Assembly: GCF_000764305.2 (NCBI RefSeq)
Contig: NW_025946912.1
Span: 62,001 to 126,000 of the forward strand
Length of the DNA: 64,000 bases
From: Hyalella azteca
Taxonomy: Eukaryota; Arthropoda; Malacostraca; Amphipoda; Hyalellidae
Direction of reading: 5' to 3'
The notes below the pieces were generated by a model. That model had not been told where the DNA came from, did not search any database, and was given only the letters and a program-made list of their open reading frames with translations. A program made the position numbers and the translations under genes. Positions 24,410 through 36,696 of the stretch are shown here, piece after piece (positions within the stretch are counted from its first letter, which is position 1; every line of letters begins with the position of its first letter).

Positions 24410-26260
24410 GGTGCAGTTATTTGCTGCTTAGCTAGTTTTAACCCTAATATAAATTCAAATTCAGATCAGTTCTATTTCCTGAAAAAGTGGATAATTTTAA
24501 AATGTATTTATGTAAAAATATTAACCTTCTTAATCTCAGCTTTGAATCGAACTGTACCTACTACATGCAAGGTGAATTATTAATATCAAATATGTAGAAG
24601 CTTCCAAATATCAGTTACCCAAAGACAATATCAAGTGTCAGGATGTTTCTAAGTATGCATAAAAAAACTACATTCTTGCAAAAAAATGTGTTGATGACAG
24701 ATGATGAGAGAATATATAAGTACTGATCAGCTGGAGGTGAGGCAAGATTACTAGGCAGTTTTTCAATTGTTTTGCCATTAGGCCCATTGTTTTTAGTCAG
24801 CAATAAGACTAATGGCAAAATTATAAACAACAATATAGGTTAGTTTTTTAAATTTACTTTAAAAAATGTAGATTATTTAATAAAAATGTTTAAAAATTCA
24901 CCTCTCTGCCGCATGCATGGTGGAATTATACAGATTTGAACCGAACCACAACAAATTGCAATAAACCATTAGTATGTCCAAAACAGCAAAAAGGATCCAG
25001 GAGGGGGCGTATAAAACATGTACATGTACACACACAATTTTGGATCAGAAGACCTAAAACCAGACTTTGTAGCAACTGCATACATAAATATATAAATATA
25101 TATATATATATTATTTATTAGCTTCTTGTTGATTTTTTCAATAAGTCGTACCTACTAAATTCTTCGTAGGTGTTGGAAGATTGAAAATTAAATTACCGAT
25201 AGACATTTTTAATATTGAACGTTTCGAATGTACATTGCCTCTGACTTCACACAAGTGTGCAAATTTTCAGATAAATTGGACAGGTAAAAGTGTGTCAAAT
25301 GTCAGTTATAAGATTTGTAGCTGACAAAATTATTTTTCCAATATTTTTAATATTAAAAAAATTTAAATTTTAAAATTCATTTATATTGTCATTTGATTCA
25401 TGCATTGTCTCCAACTTTACGCAAGTGTGCAAATTTTCAGATCGATAGGATAAGTATAAGTGTGTTAAATTTTGATTATTAGATTTGTAGCAGATCTCGA
25501 CAGACAGACAGACAAACAACAAGATGTGCAGTTAAAGAGAAGTGTTGTAAAAACCAACATTAATCTTAAAAAAATTATTAGAATTATATTTATACACAGT
25601 ATGTTTTTTGAGACTATAACTGAAGTGTGTGAAATGAGGGAGCCAAGCCATAGACTTTTGTCAGTTTTTTCACATTGCCAGTTGATATATCAGACACTTA
25701 AATAGACTCAACTCTTAATAAGATTCAGAAGAGAAGGCTGGCAATGAAGACAGAAAATCTAACCATCAAGGTTGAATGTCCATAATATTTCTATATTTTG
25801 TATTTATAAGTCAATTATCAATGTGCATCTTGATCTAATTAAAGTCCTCTCCCATTTGTCCCATGCACTCATTATGGAACAGAATTTATACTAAGTATTA
25901 CAAGTATTACTTTTCCTATTACACTGAATTTTTTAAGCACATGATTTGTTATTTCTATTTTAATAATTTAGCTTCTTAACTGAAAACTATTAGCATTACA
26001 AGCCTTGCAATTTTTGAGTATATAAAGTTATTATTCACTAGTAGTACTAATGAGATTCAGTACAAATTTCACAGTGACAAATGCAATTCTTCAAAATATA
26101 TGGAGAGAAACCTGAAAAATGCTTTTTTCAGACTATAATAATCCATTGCTTGAGAGTTGAATGACACTTACATGTTATAATTGACAAGTCTTTAACTTCA
26201 CTTCTTGTTGTTTGTTTTCACTTCCATGGCAATAAACTAAAAAAAACTGCGCTGCATCTT
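24410..26260. other. Upstream region of the SYCP2-like gene, no gene seen
   Basis: A minus-strand AG shortly before the ATG (…GCTAAGCAG near 24427) may end a 5' UTR intron, but the first exon cannot be identified. The region has an (AT)n tract at 25090-25110 and the dispersed monomers at 25190-25495. Confidence 0.5.
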
Positions 26261-26264
26261 CTCT

Positions 26265-26596
26265 ACGTGGCAACATTTATTTTCGCATCAAATCACCGAT
26301 ATGTGGAACAGCCTCCCCGGGGCCCGATGACATTGTTGGTGCTCCAAGTATGAACACCTTCAAGAACAGACTAGATAAAGCTATGGAAAAATATAAGTTC
26401 AGACTTGAAATGCCTAGCACCATATCAAACCTGGTGGAAGACTAGTAGCCATTTCAAACTATTGTCAGTCATGAAAAGATCCGGTCAAATGACACAATTT
26501 TAGATCTTCTGTGAACAAGGCACAAAAAGTAAGAATAGGCAACAGGCCACATCAAGCCTACTCTTTAGCGCCGACATCGTTATGTTATGTTGTGTT
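26265..26596 (+). mobile_element. 3' end of a CR1/L2-like LINE
   Basis: Plus strand, MWNSLPG then, after one frameshift, DDIVGAPSMNTFKNRLDKAM through NLVED and a stop. This matches the C-terminal tail of reverse-transcriptase proteins (WNSLP..V..APS...FK.RLD). A 3' UTR and a (TTATG)n tail at 26579-26594 follow. Its 3' UTR is shared with the inverted copy at 35501-36240, so both belong to one family. Dead 5' truncation. Confidence 0.85.
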
Positions 26597-27171
26597 TAAC
26601 TCATGACTCTGGGCCACAGCCAGAATAAGATTAACTTGCAGCCCAGCCACATATCTAGGCATTCTGTTCCATGAGTGCATGGGAAAAGTGGGAGAGGAGT
26701 TTAGTTAGATCAAGATGAACATTGGTGATCAACATATAAATACAAAATAGATAGGTAAATATTATGGACCTTTCAAATTAAAAAACATTGAAGAATTTTG
26801 TCAAAGCAGACTTTTTATAGCACTTCTATTTAACTTCACTTCTTGTTTGTTTGTTTGTCTGCTACAATGCTTCAAATGTTATAATCACTATTTAACACAA
26901 TTCTACCGGTCCAATCAAACTGAAATTTTGCACACTTGCATAAACTTGGTGACAATGCATGAATCAATTGTCAGAACAAATAATTCAAAAATAATAAAAA
27001 ATTAGATATTAGAAAAAAATGTTATGAGTAATTTTTTGTATATATTTAAAAATAAAAAATATATTCATTGTAAATTAGTAACATTGGATACTGACTTCTT
27101 CAGAAGAGTTGTCTTTAAAAAGTAATTTTTAAATGCATATTATTAGTACAAGATATATACTGGGCCACCCA

Positions 27172-27410
27172 GCAGGGTGGCCCAGTGGTTAAAGCTCAGA
27201 GTACCAAAGATTGGAGCAGAGAGGTGTGGGTTCACTCCCAGCTCTGTGTACCAGTTTCTGGTCAGAATCGACAAGGAGGCTGGGTGGTGGGCAGTTAAGC
27301 AAAGAAAATTTGAAGCAGTGAGTTGGGAGTTCAAGCCTGCAACAAGCTGTGGATGTTCTGCAATGTTAAGAATCAACAGGCTTAAGGCCTAGTAAATGCT
27401 GAAACTGCTA
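27172..27410 (+). mobile_element. tRNA-derived SINE
   Basis: A polymerase III A box (TGGCCCAGTGG, 27178-27188) and B box (GGTTCACTCCC, 27229-27239) are spaced about 41 bp apart, as in a tRNA head. A body follows with GTCAGAATCGACAAGGAGGC and AACAGGCTTAAGGCCTA. The body recurs, diverged, at 33395-33545. Confidence 0.85.
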
Positions 27411-27414
27411 TATT

Positions 27415-27600
27415 ATAAATACTATATATTATTTAGACTCTTCCTCAAGTTCGTTTTTAAGTCCAATAAGTAGACCAGGAAAGCATTATGGATACTACCA
27501 GCATTATCATACATAAGAAATTGGGTTAAATCTTGAGTAAATGAGGAAATTAAAAAAAAAATGAACTGGTTCTTAAAAATCTGTGGTTTGTCACTATGCA
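27415..27600. mobile_element. MITE copy of the GTGGCAAA family
   Basis: Shares TAGACTCTTCCTCAAGTTC, AGTAGACCAGGAAAG, TAAATCTTGAGTAAATGAGG and TGGTTTGTCACTATG with 38690-38945 and, inverted, with 37740-37945. The family ends in TAGTGGCAAAGCAGAGA-type inverted termini. Confidence 0.7.
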
Positions 27601-27638
27601 GTGAACTTCAAAAAAAAAATGAAAATTGGGCATATATA

Positions 27639-29380
27639 GTCAGATGGGGTAAGACAGGACCAAAATCACTAACATGCATGTAGCACCTATACCATGAATA
27701 AATGAAAAACCTCAAACTTACAAAGCAAAAAAAGTGGCCTGTTGCAAAGCAAAAGTGACCGTGTTGGGGTAAGACAGGACCAGCCTCTAACTTCAAGATT
27801 TCTAGGTTTTTAATCAAATTAAGGACTTGATATTTAATATTATTCATCTAGAATATTGATTACAATATACAATTCAAATGTGTTAGGTAGCTTATACAGG
27901 GTGGGGCAGAACTGATTGAACAGTTTTGAGGCAAAATAAAAGAGTAATGGAGGTACACAAAGAAGAAAGTTTATTTTCCTCAAGATTAGCATAACATACA
28001 ATTTAAAATACTTATGTTTTGAAAACAATATCAGGAAGATGGGGTTTGTAAGCTGCATCACACTGTTGGAGTCATTCTCAGAAATTTTCTACAGCATGTT
28101 CACACTTATGGCAAGGTATGGCCATAACCTCTGCTGCAATAATTCGTTCCCTTAGCTGTGGTAGGGTGTGAGGGCGACTTCTGAACCCCTTTGTTTTAGA
28201 TGTCCCCAAAGAAAGAAATCTCCAATGCTCAAATCAGGTGACCTCGCAGGCCACTGTAAATCACCCCTCAGAGTCTGGGAACATGCGTTTCAAAAACATT
28301 GAGTGACATTTGGGCTGTGTGAGCTGTAGCCCTATCCTGCTTAAACCACATGTCTCCCAATGCTTTATTTTCAATAATGTTTTCTATCATGGGCTGCAAG
28401 AAATTTTGCAACATTGCCACATAGCGATCGGAATTCATTGTTACGGTTACTCCCTCCTCTGATAAGACTCCAACAGTGTGTTTCAGCTAACGGCCCCATC
28501 TTCCAGATATTGTTTTCAAAACATAAGTATTCTAAATGGTATGTTATGCTAACCTCTAGGAAAATGAATTTTCTTCTTTATGTACCTCCATTACTCTATT
28601 ATTTTACCTCAAAACTGCTCAAATAGTTTGATACTGCTCAAAATATTTGAATTGTGCACATGTTTATTTCAAACAGTGTTAGCTTTTCTCAAGTCTTGTT
28701 TCAAGTCGTATTAGGTTTGTTTGGTTATCGTTCAGTTTATTTTTAGTATTGGTTTATTGGTCTGAATTAAATGGGAACAGTGCAGTCAGTCACTCAGTCA
28801 CTACTAGTCAGTGTGTATAGAGGGTAGAGACTTCAGACTGGTAGATTTATTGGACATAAAACTAGTAGATTGCTGCGTACTGTGCTATCACCTATCAGCT
28901 ACCTATCTGTTATGTGACTCTTCAATGTTTAGAAGATCTGCTTTCCTGAAGTGTTTTTGTATATTTAAGCCAGTTAAATGGTCAATATTTAGCTCATTAC
29001 CTTGCTCCATACAAACTTTACAAAGCTAATGAATAGACTTATCAATAATTGTTTACCCAAAAATCCCTAAGTGGTAAACGCCACCTTGGCCTGTTGGCCA
29101 TTATTGAAGGCAATAAGTGCCCTTTTTAGCCATCCATTATTATCCATATACTGTTATTGTTAGTAGGCTGATTGCAACATAAAAAATAACACTTCAAATA
29201 AACAAAAAATCTAAAAAAAAACAAATAAATAAAAAAAATCATGAAAAAATCAAAAAAACATTGATTTTTTATTTTTTTGATTTTTTTTTAAATAAAAAAA
29301 TCACCAACCCTGGTATGCATGCCATACGCCAGTCCTTTCTTACCCCATGAAGGCTGTGATCCTGTCTTACCCCATCTGAC
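27639..29380. mobile_element. 1742-bp inverted-repeat DNA transposon flanked by TA
   Basis: Left end GTCAGATGGGGTAAGACAGG and right end CCTGTCTTACCCCATCTGAC are exact inverted repeats, each next to a TA dinucleotide (27637-27638 and 29381-29382), as in the Tc1/mariner class. A second subterminal GGGGTAAGACAGGACC lies at 27766-27781 and a matching CTTTCTTACCCC at 29334-29345. No intact transposase of its own is visible. A second element sits inside (27896-28624). AT-rich filler at 29200-29310 ends in ATCACCAACCCTG, resembling a hAT terminus. Confidence 0.8.
27896..28624 (-). mobile_element. Mariner/IS630-like element with decayed transposase and long inverted repeats
   Basis: Inverted arms at 27896-28042 and 28494-28624 share GTTTTGAGG, AGAGTAATGGAGGTAC, AACATAAGTA and GATGGGG. 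Between them the minus strand encodes a DDE-transposase piece: FKQDRATAHTAQMSLNVFE, then after a frameshift WPARSPDLSIGDFFLWG, hallmark of the mariner-like superfamily. The left end starts at a TA (CAGGGTGGGGCAG); the right end has lost the matching outermost bases. Internally deleted and inactive. Confidence 0.8.
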
Positions 29381-29479
29381 TATGGAGGCCACTAATGAAT
29401 CAGACAAAAAAAAAAAAAACTGTTGCTATAAGACATTTTCTCATTTCTAATTCCTATGGCTCATGCCTAATTTTTTGAA

Positions 29480-29875
29480 CAAATAGAAAATCAGTAGATT
29501 TTTCATTTTGCCTATAATTTTTAATAATCATGGAAATCACCCAAGAAAATAGATACGTATCATTTTTATCATTATCATTTAGGCTAAAATAGGTATTTGA
29601 GCCTTACTATTAAAAAATGTAAATTTCAGAATATCAGAATAAAACATACTGACAAACATATATAATTATTATTTATTATTCACTAGTAGTACTAATGAGA
29701 TTTGGTAAAAATTTCACAATAATTTTTTGAACATATAGAAAATCAGTAGATTTTTCATTTTGCCTATAATTTTTAATTATCATGGAAATCACCCAAGAAA
29801 ATATCATTTATACTTACTATTAAAAAAACGTAAATTTCAAAATATCAGAATAAAAATAAAACATACTGACAAACC
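29480..29875. repeat. Direct duplication, units about 255 bp apart
   Basis: Sequence with AAATCAGTAGATTTTTCATT and CATGGAAATCACCCAAGAAA occurs at 29484-29550 and again at 29735-29800. The AATATCAGAATAAAACATAC segment is also repeated. TTCACTAGTAGTACTAATGA at 29679-29698 also occurs at 26034-26053, so this is a dispersed repeat. Confidence 0.7.
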
Positions 29876-29999
29876 ACAGTACCACACTGCCACAGATTGT
29901 TTACAACAGGTCATTTCTCCTTTTTAAGTTCCTCTTCCTAATCTACTCAAGATTTAAACCATAAATCAACTTGTGGAACATGGAAGAGTCTAAAAGTGT

Positions 30000-31340
30000 A
30001 AAAAAAGTCTCTACAGTCTACTCTCAGTCTCAGACTCTCAGAACTCTGACACTATATAATTGTTGGAAATTGGAATGAAGCATCAAAAAACAAAAACTAC
30101 TTTTCTAACATTTAAATTAAACAGATAAACAAAAGTAGGACATTTGTTACAGTCTTACAGACTTAGTCAGTTAGCTAATTAGGTTTTTATATACTTTTCT
30201 CATATCTTTAGGTCCAGCCTCTGAGAGTCCAGGCCTCCCGTAATCCCTTCCCTTGTTAAAATTGAACCTCCAGTTTCCAGAATAGGCTCCAGTTCCTCCT
30301 CAGGGGCTCTAACCTCTGCTCTGGACTCTGGTGTCTGGTGACATGAGGCACATGACCTGATTGACCTCTGAGCCTCTGACTGCTCTGAGTCTCTGATAGC
30401 TATTACCAGACTTCTGGTCTGGATTCTGGAAGGACTTATTCTTCAGTAATATCCTCTACTCTCCGTACCTCTCACGGCCTCCACTGCCCACACTGACCAG
30501 TGACCACTTGACCAGTAAGCGAGACCTGGAGAGTGGAGACCACACTGCAGTGACGGACTGACGGCACGCAATCTACCTACCGGTACGACTTGTCTCTTTG
30601 GTTTATTCGTAAATCGTAATCAGTCTGCCCAGTCATCTTTTTTAACCACAGTCACTCACAATTGCCAATTCAATTGAATTGCTCCCCTTAGACCATAGAC
30701 GAAACCATGATCGTTGCAATCTAGGTAGTACTAGTAGGTACTCACCTAATCACCTTTATGCTTGCCATCGCTACAATATTACCTACTCTACACTCTACCG
30801 TCTAGTGAGGTTACATACGTGAGACGCCGCGATTTATATTGCATTATTTGCATACTTAGTAAGTTAGTAGTTGGGATATTCGCCATTAATCATAATGGCA
30901 TACTGCGTGGCGCGGGCAGCGGACCCTATAATTGCCTACCTATCAGTTTTAGAATAAATAATCTTATTTCTTTTGTTGTAGCACAAATCATCACAGTCAC
31001 TATGTTCATAACAGAAATTAATAAAACTTCTTCTTAAACCATCACCGAAAATATTTTAAATATTTATTTGTTTCCAACTTTCAAGTTCAAGTCCCTACCT
31101 CACAATGACATATGGATAACTACGGAACTTCTAAAAAGTATACAGTAACGGTGAACATTTTCAGTATGTTTCAAAATCGATTGATAGTCAACCAGACATA
31201 TCAAACAATTAAAATAATTTGACCAACATAAATGTACAAAATATATTTCTTTATGAATATAAATGTACATATTTATGAATAATAATTTTCACTTTTTGTG
31301 AAAGAGCAATGTTCAACTATAATTTAACACGGATGTCTTC
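30000..31340. other. No gene recognised
   Basis: Includes a CTCTGA/CTGGA-rich low-complexity stretch at 30015-30560. A 91-codon plus-strand frame at 30762-31037 has no features of a known family and is not called. Confidence 0.5.
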
Positions 31341-31349
31341 GTTTCCACC

Positions 31350-31905
31350 TCTCCAAACCGAATCGACACTTCAGCGAACTCGTCTGTGAACTGGCATGCG
31401 CACTCGGATGCAAAAACTAACTTCACGTTCAAGTCTGCCAGCCATAAATCCATCAATAATGAACGGATTTCATTCAAATTTCGAAAAGAAGTAGATAATA
31501 TCAGTAATTTGTGGATGGAATTTTTTCAAATTTTTACATCAATTACTTATTTGTTAATACGGAAAACATAACTTCATTTTGAACTCTGCCAGCCATAAAT
31601 CCATCAATAATGAACGGATTTTATTCAAATTTAGAAAATAAGTAGATAATGTCAGTAATTTGTGGATAGATTTTTTTCAGATTTTTACATCAATTACTTT
31701 TTTATTAATACGGAAAACCTAGCTTCATTTTGAACTCTGCCAGTTATAAATCCATCAATAATGAATGGATTTCATTCAAATTTGAAATTTAAGTATATAT
31801 TATCAATAATTTGTGGACATATTTATTTCAGATTTTTACATCAATTATTTTTTTATTAATACGGAAAACCTAACTTCACGTTCACCTTGCAGGTTAGGTC
31901 CTAGT
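31350..31905. repeat. Tandem array of about 150-bp monomers with a CGAATCGACACTTCAGCGAA head
   Basis: Three to four monomers, each with CTGCCAGCCATAAATCCATC, AATGAACGGATTTCATTCAA and TTTTTACATCAATTAC. The head occurs again at 36700-36730 and inverted at 36838-36868. Related monomers (GAACGGATTTGCTCGAATTT) lie at 36290-36570. Likely one mobile-element family with internal satellite-like repeats. Confidence 0.8.
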
Positions 31906-32019
31906 CAGGTCAAATTTCAGTATTTTGTGGCTTGTGTTGTGTGGAGAAATACCGTCAGATCAGATCCGATTGTCGGAAGCAGCTAGCCGGACTCGCGAGT
32001 CGAATACGCTAGTGTATGG

Positions 32020-32365
32020 GGCGCTTAAGCGAGTGAATTACCTGCCATCTATTTTGTGAAGGAAATCCACCCCCCGCCCCCCTTTAAAGCGCAGCCGTGT
32101 ACGTAAAAATTCACTTACAGCAATCGCAGTAGTATCGTTGAAAAGCTCAGAATGTCAGCTTTAAGATGAGACTACGCATGTACTGTAACTGCAGCACAAC
32201 TCAAGTAGAAACTATATTTAAAATGCTTAGCAGCTAATTACCTTGTATCCAATTAGTGAAGGAACTCCCCCACCCGCCCCCCTTTAAAGCGCCGTCATGT
32301 AAGTAAAAATTCACGTACAGCGATCGCAGTGGTATCATTGGATAGGGCAGAATGTCAGCTTTAAG
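32020..32365. repeat. Tandem duplication, units of about 200 bp
   Basis: CCGCCCCCCTTTAAAGCGC, ATTCACTTACAGCAATCGCA and AATGTCAGCTTTAAGATGAG occur at 32075-32170 and, diverged, at 32273-32370. Confidence 0.8.
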
Positions 32366-32432
32366 ATGAGATTAAAAACCAAAAATGCCAAATCCGAAAA
32401 TTTTAGGGTAGACCTCCCCCTTAAATCCAAGC

Positions 32433-33392
32433 TCTGGGGCCGGATTATCAAAACATGCTAAGTATACGTAGCCGCTAACGTTTAGCGTAAGTACAGCTAA
32501 GTAGACGTGACTCTACTGAGTGTTATTATCGAAACATTTGCGCGGGAAGCTACGTATAAAAATTTGTGCATAACTGTACGCCTGCTCGGAGGTGTCGTAA
32601 GCGGAGTTACGTTCAAATTTTGAGTGTTGAAGCAATATGAGACTATTAATTTACTAGCAGCAAGTTGAATTGTAATAGAATTTTGTAAATAATGAGACTT
32701 AGGTATAATATGGGATCGTGCTAGTGCTTTTAGGAAAAAATATTCGATTGAGTTTATACCAAAAGCTAATTTGTTTTCCTCTTGTGTTTCAATTTACAAG
32801 CAAATGTTGATATTCATGTTCAAGAGTTTTATGCCTTTTGATTCAAAATATCTTCATGCCTTTTTTATTCAAAATTATGTGGAGGTTGACAAGCCAACCA
32901 TTTTTTTAGCTTCGTACACATATTTCTTTTTTTCTCTGACAGTCACAACTCCAACTCATAAAATTTTCTAAATTCTAGGTCTCTCTAAAAAGTCTTCTAG
33001 TTTTGAATTGGAATAGTGAAATTTTTTTGCCCTGATTGCAAGAAATTTTGACGAATGATCACAACAACAAGTGCATTGCTATTTGGATAACGTCATACTT
33101 ATTTCTCCATATGCACCCTAGTCAGTCTACGCTGATGCCGCTGACACGACACTACCTCCTTCCATCCACGCGCTCTGCGCACTGAGTCGACAGGAGCTAG
33201 GAACAGCAAATCCAAAGCCTCTGATTGGTCAGTTAGTTGGATGGTTTCGATAATACCTTTTCAGATAAGTCATGCGTAAGACAGTTTTGTTAATGCCAAA
33301 TTTTGACTAACTTACGCCATACGTAACTTTTTGAACGTAAGTACGAAAAGTTACGTGAACTTAGCGAAGTTTCGTTAATCTCTGCCCTGAGC
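32433..33392. mobile_element. Candidate inverted-repeat element, termini about 35 bp
   Basis: The left end GGGGCCGGATTATCAAAACA..CTAAGT..ACG and the inverse of the right end (GGGCAGAGATTAACGAAACT..CTAAGT..ACG) agree at roughly three of four positions. The interior repeats TACGTA/ACTTACG motifs near both ends. No transposase seen. The SINE remnant begins just beyond the right end. Confidence 0.45.
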
Positions 33393-33394
33393 GC

Positions 33395-33545
33395 CAGTTA
33401 TTGGTCAGAATCGGCGAGAAGGCTGGGCGGTTAAGCACAACAGAATTAGAGCAGTGAGTTGCGTGTTCGAGACCGCAACAAGCTGCAATGTTAATAATCG
33501 GCGACACGCCTACGGCCTAATGAACGTTGAAACCGGGTATTGCAA
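33395..33545 (+). mobile_element. Diverged SINE body, same family as 27172-27410
   Basis: It shares CCAGTT..TGGTCAGAATCGGC, GCAGTGAGTTG, CGCAACAAGCTG and GCCTACGGCCTAATGAA with the first copy. The tRNA-like head with A and B boxes is missing, so this is a 5'-truncated copy. Confidence 0.8.
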
Positions 33546-33764
33546 GTGGCCAGAATAGTGAACACCGGACCAATATAAATAGGAAATGGAACTTGAAATA
33601 GTCCTGCAATCATTGTAAGATAGACAGATACCGTCGGCGATAGGCAAAAAAATCAGCTGCGAACTCGCAACTATTTTTGATAGGAAGGCCCGATGTCCTG
33701 AAACAATTGCCAATGAAATAACCTCCAGAAATTACTTGGTTAACAAGTGTGCAAAATAAGTTTC

Positions 33765-34065
33765 TGCAGTGTATCTGCTCCCATGCTCGCGTTCAACGCG
33801 AGAACTCTTCTTCTACGCCATCGTTGGTAACTTACAGCGCAACACAGGGATCAGTTCTCGGCTCGATTCTCTTCATGTTATATACTGTCGACGAGTTGCA
33901 CATATAAACTAATAAACTGCAGTCCGCAATGAACGCTGCTGTGCGATTCGTCTGCAATAAGCGAAAATTCAACCAACCATGTGACGCCGATATAGCGCGA
34001 TATTCAATGGATGCGTATGCAGCAGAAATTGCAGTTTCAAGGTCGCTGTTCTGACGTTCCAATGC
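33765..34065 (+). mobile_element. Decayed reverse-transcriptase fragment
   Basis: The plus strand reads ATQGSVLGSILFMLYTVDEL, the conserved QGS.LG..LF..Y..DL block of LINE reverse transcriptases. After a stop comes KLQSAMNAAVRFVCNKRK, like the RLQ...N.AAR...N segment near the RT C-terminus. The catalytic block between the two is missing, so this is an internally deleted, dead LINE piece. Confidence 0.75.
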
Positions 34066-34384
34066 CCTCACGGTCTGGCGCCTCCTTATCTCACGAAATG
34101 TCTGCAGCCAGCGCGTGTCGGATCTTTCTTCAAGAAGACGATTGCGTTCACCATCAACAGTGAACCTTGTGGGGGCTAGCACCCGACCAGATTTAGTTAT
34201 TGTTTAACTGACTCCGACTCAAGGGATTTTGAGGCCAGGGTAACCAGAGTTATGCCAATAGGAACAGATTGAAATTAACTAGGGCGGGTCGGTTAATAAC
34301 AACAAATCAAAGATAGACAATATTTATTATAAGCTCACGTGACCTGCTCGATGATGGTGGTCCCGGTAGGAACTGGGAGACCAG

Positions 34385-34735
34385 GGCACGTGGTGATGAC
34401 GAGGTGCTCGTGGCGTGGTGAGATACACGTGGCGTGGTGAGGTACACGTGGCGTGGTGAGATACACGTGGCGTGGTGAGATACACGTTGCGTGGTGAGAT
34501 ACACGTTGCGTGGTGCTTTGCACGTTTGCGTGGTGAGATGCACATTGCGTGATGAGATACACGAGGGGTGATGAGATTCACGTGGCGTGACGTGACGATA
34601 TGCACGTGGCGTGGTGAGACTCACGTGACGTGGCGAGATTTACGTGGCGTGACGAGATGTCCGTGGCGCTGCGAAACTCACGTGGCATGACGAGATGTAC
34701 ATGGCGTGGTGACTCACGTGGCGTGACATTGTTGT
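34385..34735. repeat. 19-bp minisatellite (TACACGTGGCGTGGTGAGA)
   Basis: About 17 degenerate units. Translation in any frame gives repetitive His/Arg/Ser strings that are not a protein. Units become irregular after about 34610. Confidence 0.9.
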
Positions 34736-35500
34736 AATGATTTTACAGAGGCACGTTGAGTCACAGGGGCACGTGTTTAACGTTGTTGTGATGCACGTTA
34801 CAGGGGCAGCAATGGTTCTTGGTACGTGATGTTGCAGGGATGTTAGCGGAGCAGCTGCTGCTATAAGAATGGGCTCCGAGACTACGGGCGGACGCTAGCT
34901 GTGAGAGGCTTACCGAAAGTAAATTTTGCCTGCCAACGGAAGCAAATTCTTTCTAGACTAGTTTCATATATATAAAATTAGTTATGTATCAAGATCCGCT
35001 ACAACCTCGTTGTTCCATTTACACGTTTCTCTACCAGCGGCGACAGAGCGTTCTCCGGCCGTCGCCGCCGCTTCCATTCTCCGTCGCCGCCGGCTCATTC
35101 GTTGCAGGTGTTTCGACGACGCCTTAAGACGGAAATATTTCATAGAGCCTACGAATCAAGTGCTTAGTCATTTTTTATTCGTTCTCATCCTTTTTCTTGT
35201 CTATTTATTTTTTGCTTGCTATTAAACCTATGTGTAACGTGTACTCGAAGTTCGATCGAACCAGACACCAGTCACACCACAATAACTGCTTCGTAGAATA
35301 ATAATATAATAATAATAATAATTGTCTGGAAAGTGCCACCAACTGAAAAGAGATTCAATAATAACAATTATGCGTTGCAACGTCATACGTTTCAGCATGG
35401 GCGTCTCGGCGTTACTGAATCGAGCGAGTACAGCAGCTAATTAGCTTGCTTGATTCAGTACGTCGCTTAAATTATGCAAGGACCGCATTCTACAAATTCC

Positions 35501-36240
35501 TACATAACATAACATAACATAGTGAACTCGGCGCTGAAGTGTAGGCCTGATGTGGCCTGTCGCCGATTCTTTTCCTTTTCGTGCCTTGTTCACAGTAGAT
35601 CTAAAATTAATATTAAATCATGTAATTCCACCGGATCTTTTAGTGACTGACGATAGTTGAAAACTTGAAATAGCTACTTGACTTCCGCCGGGTTCGATAT
35701 GGTGCTAGGCATTTCAAATCTGAACAAATATTTTTCCGTAGCTTTATCTAGTCTGTTCTTGAACGCGTTCATACTTGGAGCGCCAACGATGTCATCGGGG
35801 AGGCTGTTCCACTTGTCGGTTATTCGAAGCGAGAAGAAATGTTGTCTCGTGGAGAAGTTGCAGCGCAGTTTTTTTAATTTATACCCGTGGCCCCAGGTGC
35901 TGGTTCTTGTTTCAAATTCTAGTAACCCTTCGCGGACCTTGTATAAACCATGAGTTTACGTAAAATACTTCAATGAGGTCCCCACGCAGACGTCGATAAC
36001 TGAGGCTTGGAAGCTCCATAATCTTTTATCTTTCTTCGTAGGACTTGCCCTTCAAGCCTGGAATTATCCTTGTTGCACGTCTTTGAACATCCTCTATTAA
36101 GTTTTTGTCCTGTTTCAAATCTTGGTGACCACACAACGTTTCCAAACTCTAGATTCGGGCGCACGACAGCAACAAACAACTGTTTCATCCCTTCTGCATC
36201 TAGGAACCCGTATGAGAGTCTGATTAACTCAATCGACACT
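35501..36240 (-). mobile_element. 3' end of a CR1/L2-like LINE, minus orientation
   Basis: On the minus strand, LRLSYGFLDAEGMKQLFVAV, VRPNLEFGNVVWSP and later, frameshifted, pieces match the C-terminal region of LINE reverse transcriptases (LVRPHLEYG..VWSP). The 3' end carries (TTATG)n at 35503-35520. The 3' UTR matches 26460-26596. Same family as that copy, 5'-truncated and broken. Confidence 0.85.
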
Positions 36241-36696
36241 TCTCCGGACCCGCCTGTGAACTCGCCTGCGGACTCAAACGCAAAACCTAACTACACGCTC
36301 AACCGAAACACTCATTACTCCTACAATACTGAACAGATTTGCTTGAATTTTGGAATATAAGTAGTTATTATCGATACGCTGCGGTAGGAATTATTACAGA
36401 TTTCTAAATAAATTAGTTTCCAATTAAATCTAATAAACGTATTTTTTGATTGACCGAAACACTCATAACTCCTACAATACTGAACGGATTTGCTCGAATT
36501 TTGGAATATAAGTAGTTATAATTGATACGCTGCGGTAGGAATTCTTAGAGATTTTTAGATAAATTAGTTTCGATTAAGTGTCTGTTAGTCGAAGAAGTTT
36601 GTTGGATGTCTTAGCTTGCGTTTCAACGTGCTTAGAAAATGTCAGCTCCTTGTCGACATAAACTTAAACTCCGAGATCTTTTTCCACACTATACTT

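Noticed and set aside
27178..27239. A functional tRNA gene
   Set aside because: A and B boxes are present, but no cloverleaf or acceptor stem can be folded and a SINE body follows; a second body copy confirms a SINE.
30762..31037. 91-codon plus-strand frame
   Set aside because: Composition is unremarkable, no motif, and no splice partner; flanks are repeats.
34307..34624. Three overlapping His/Arg/Ser-rich frames
   Set aside because: Translations of the 19-bp minisatellite; every frame is open because the unit lacks stops on that strand.
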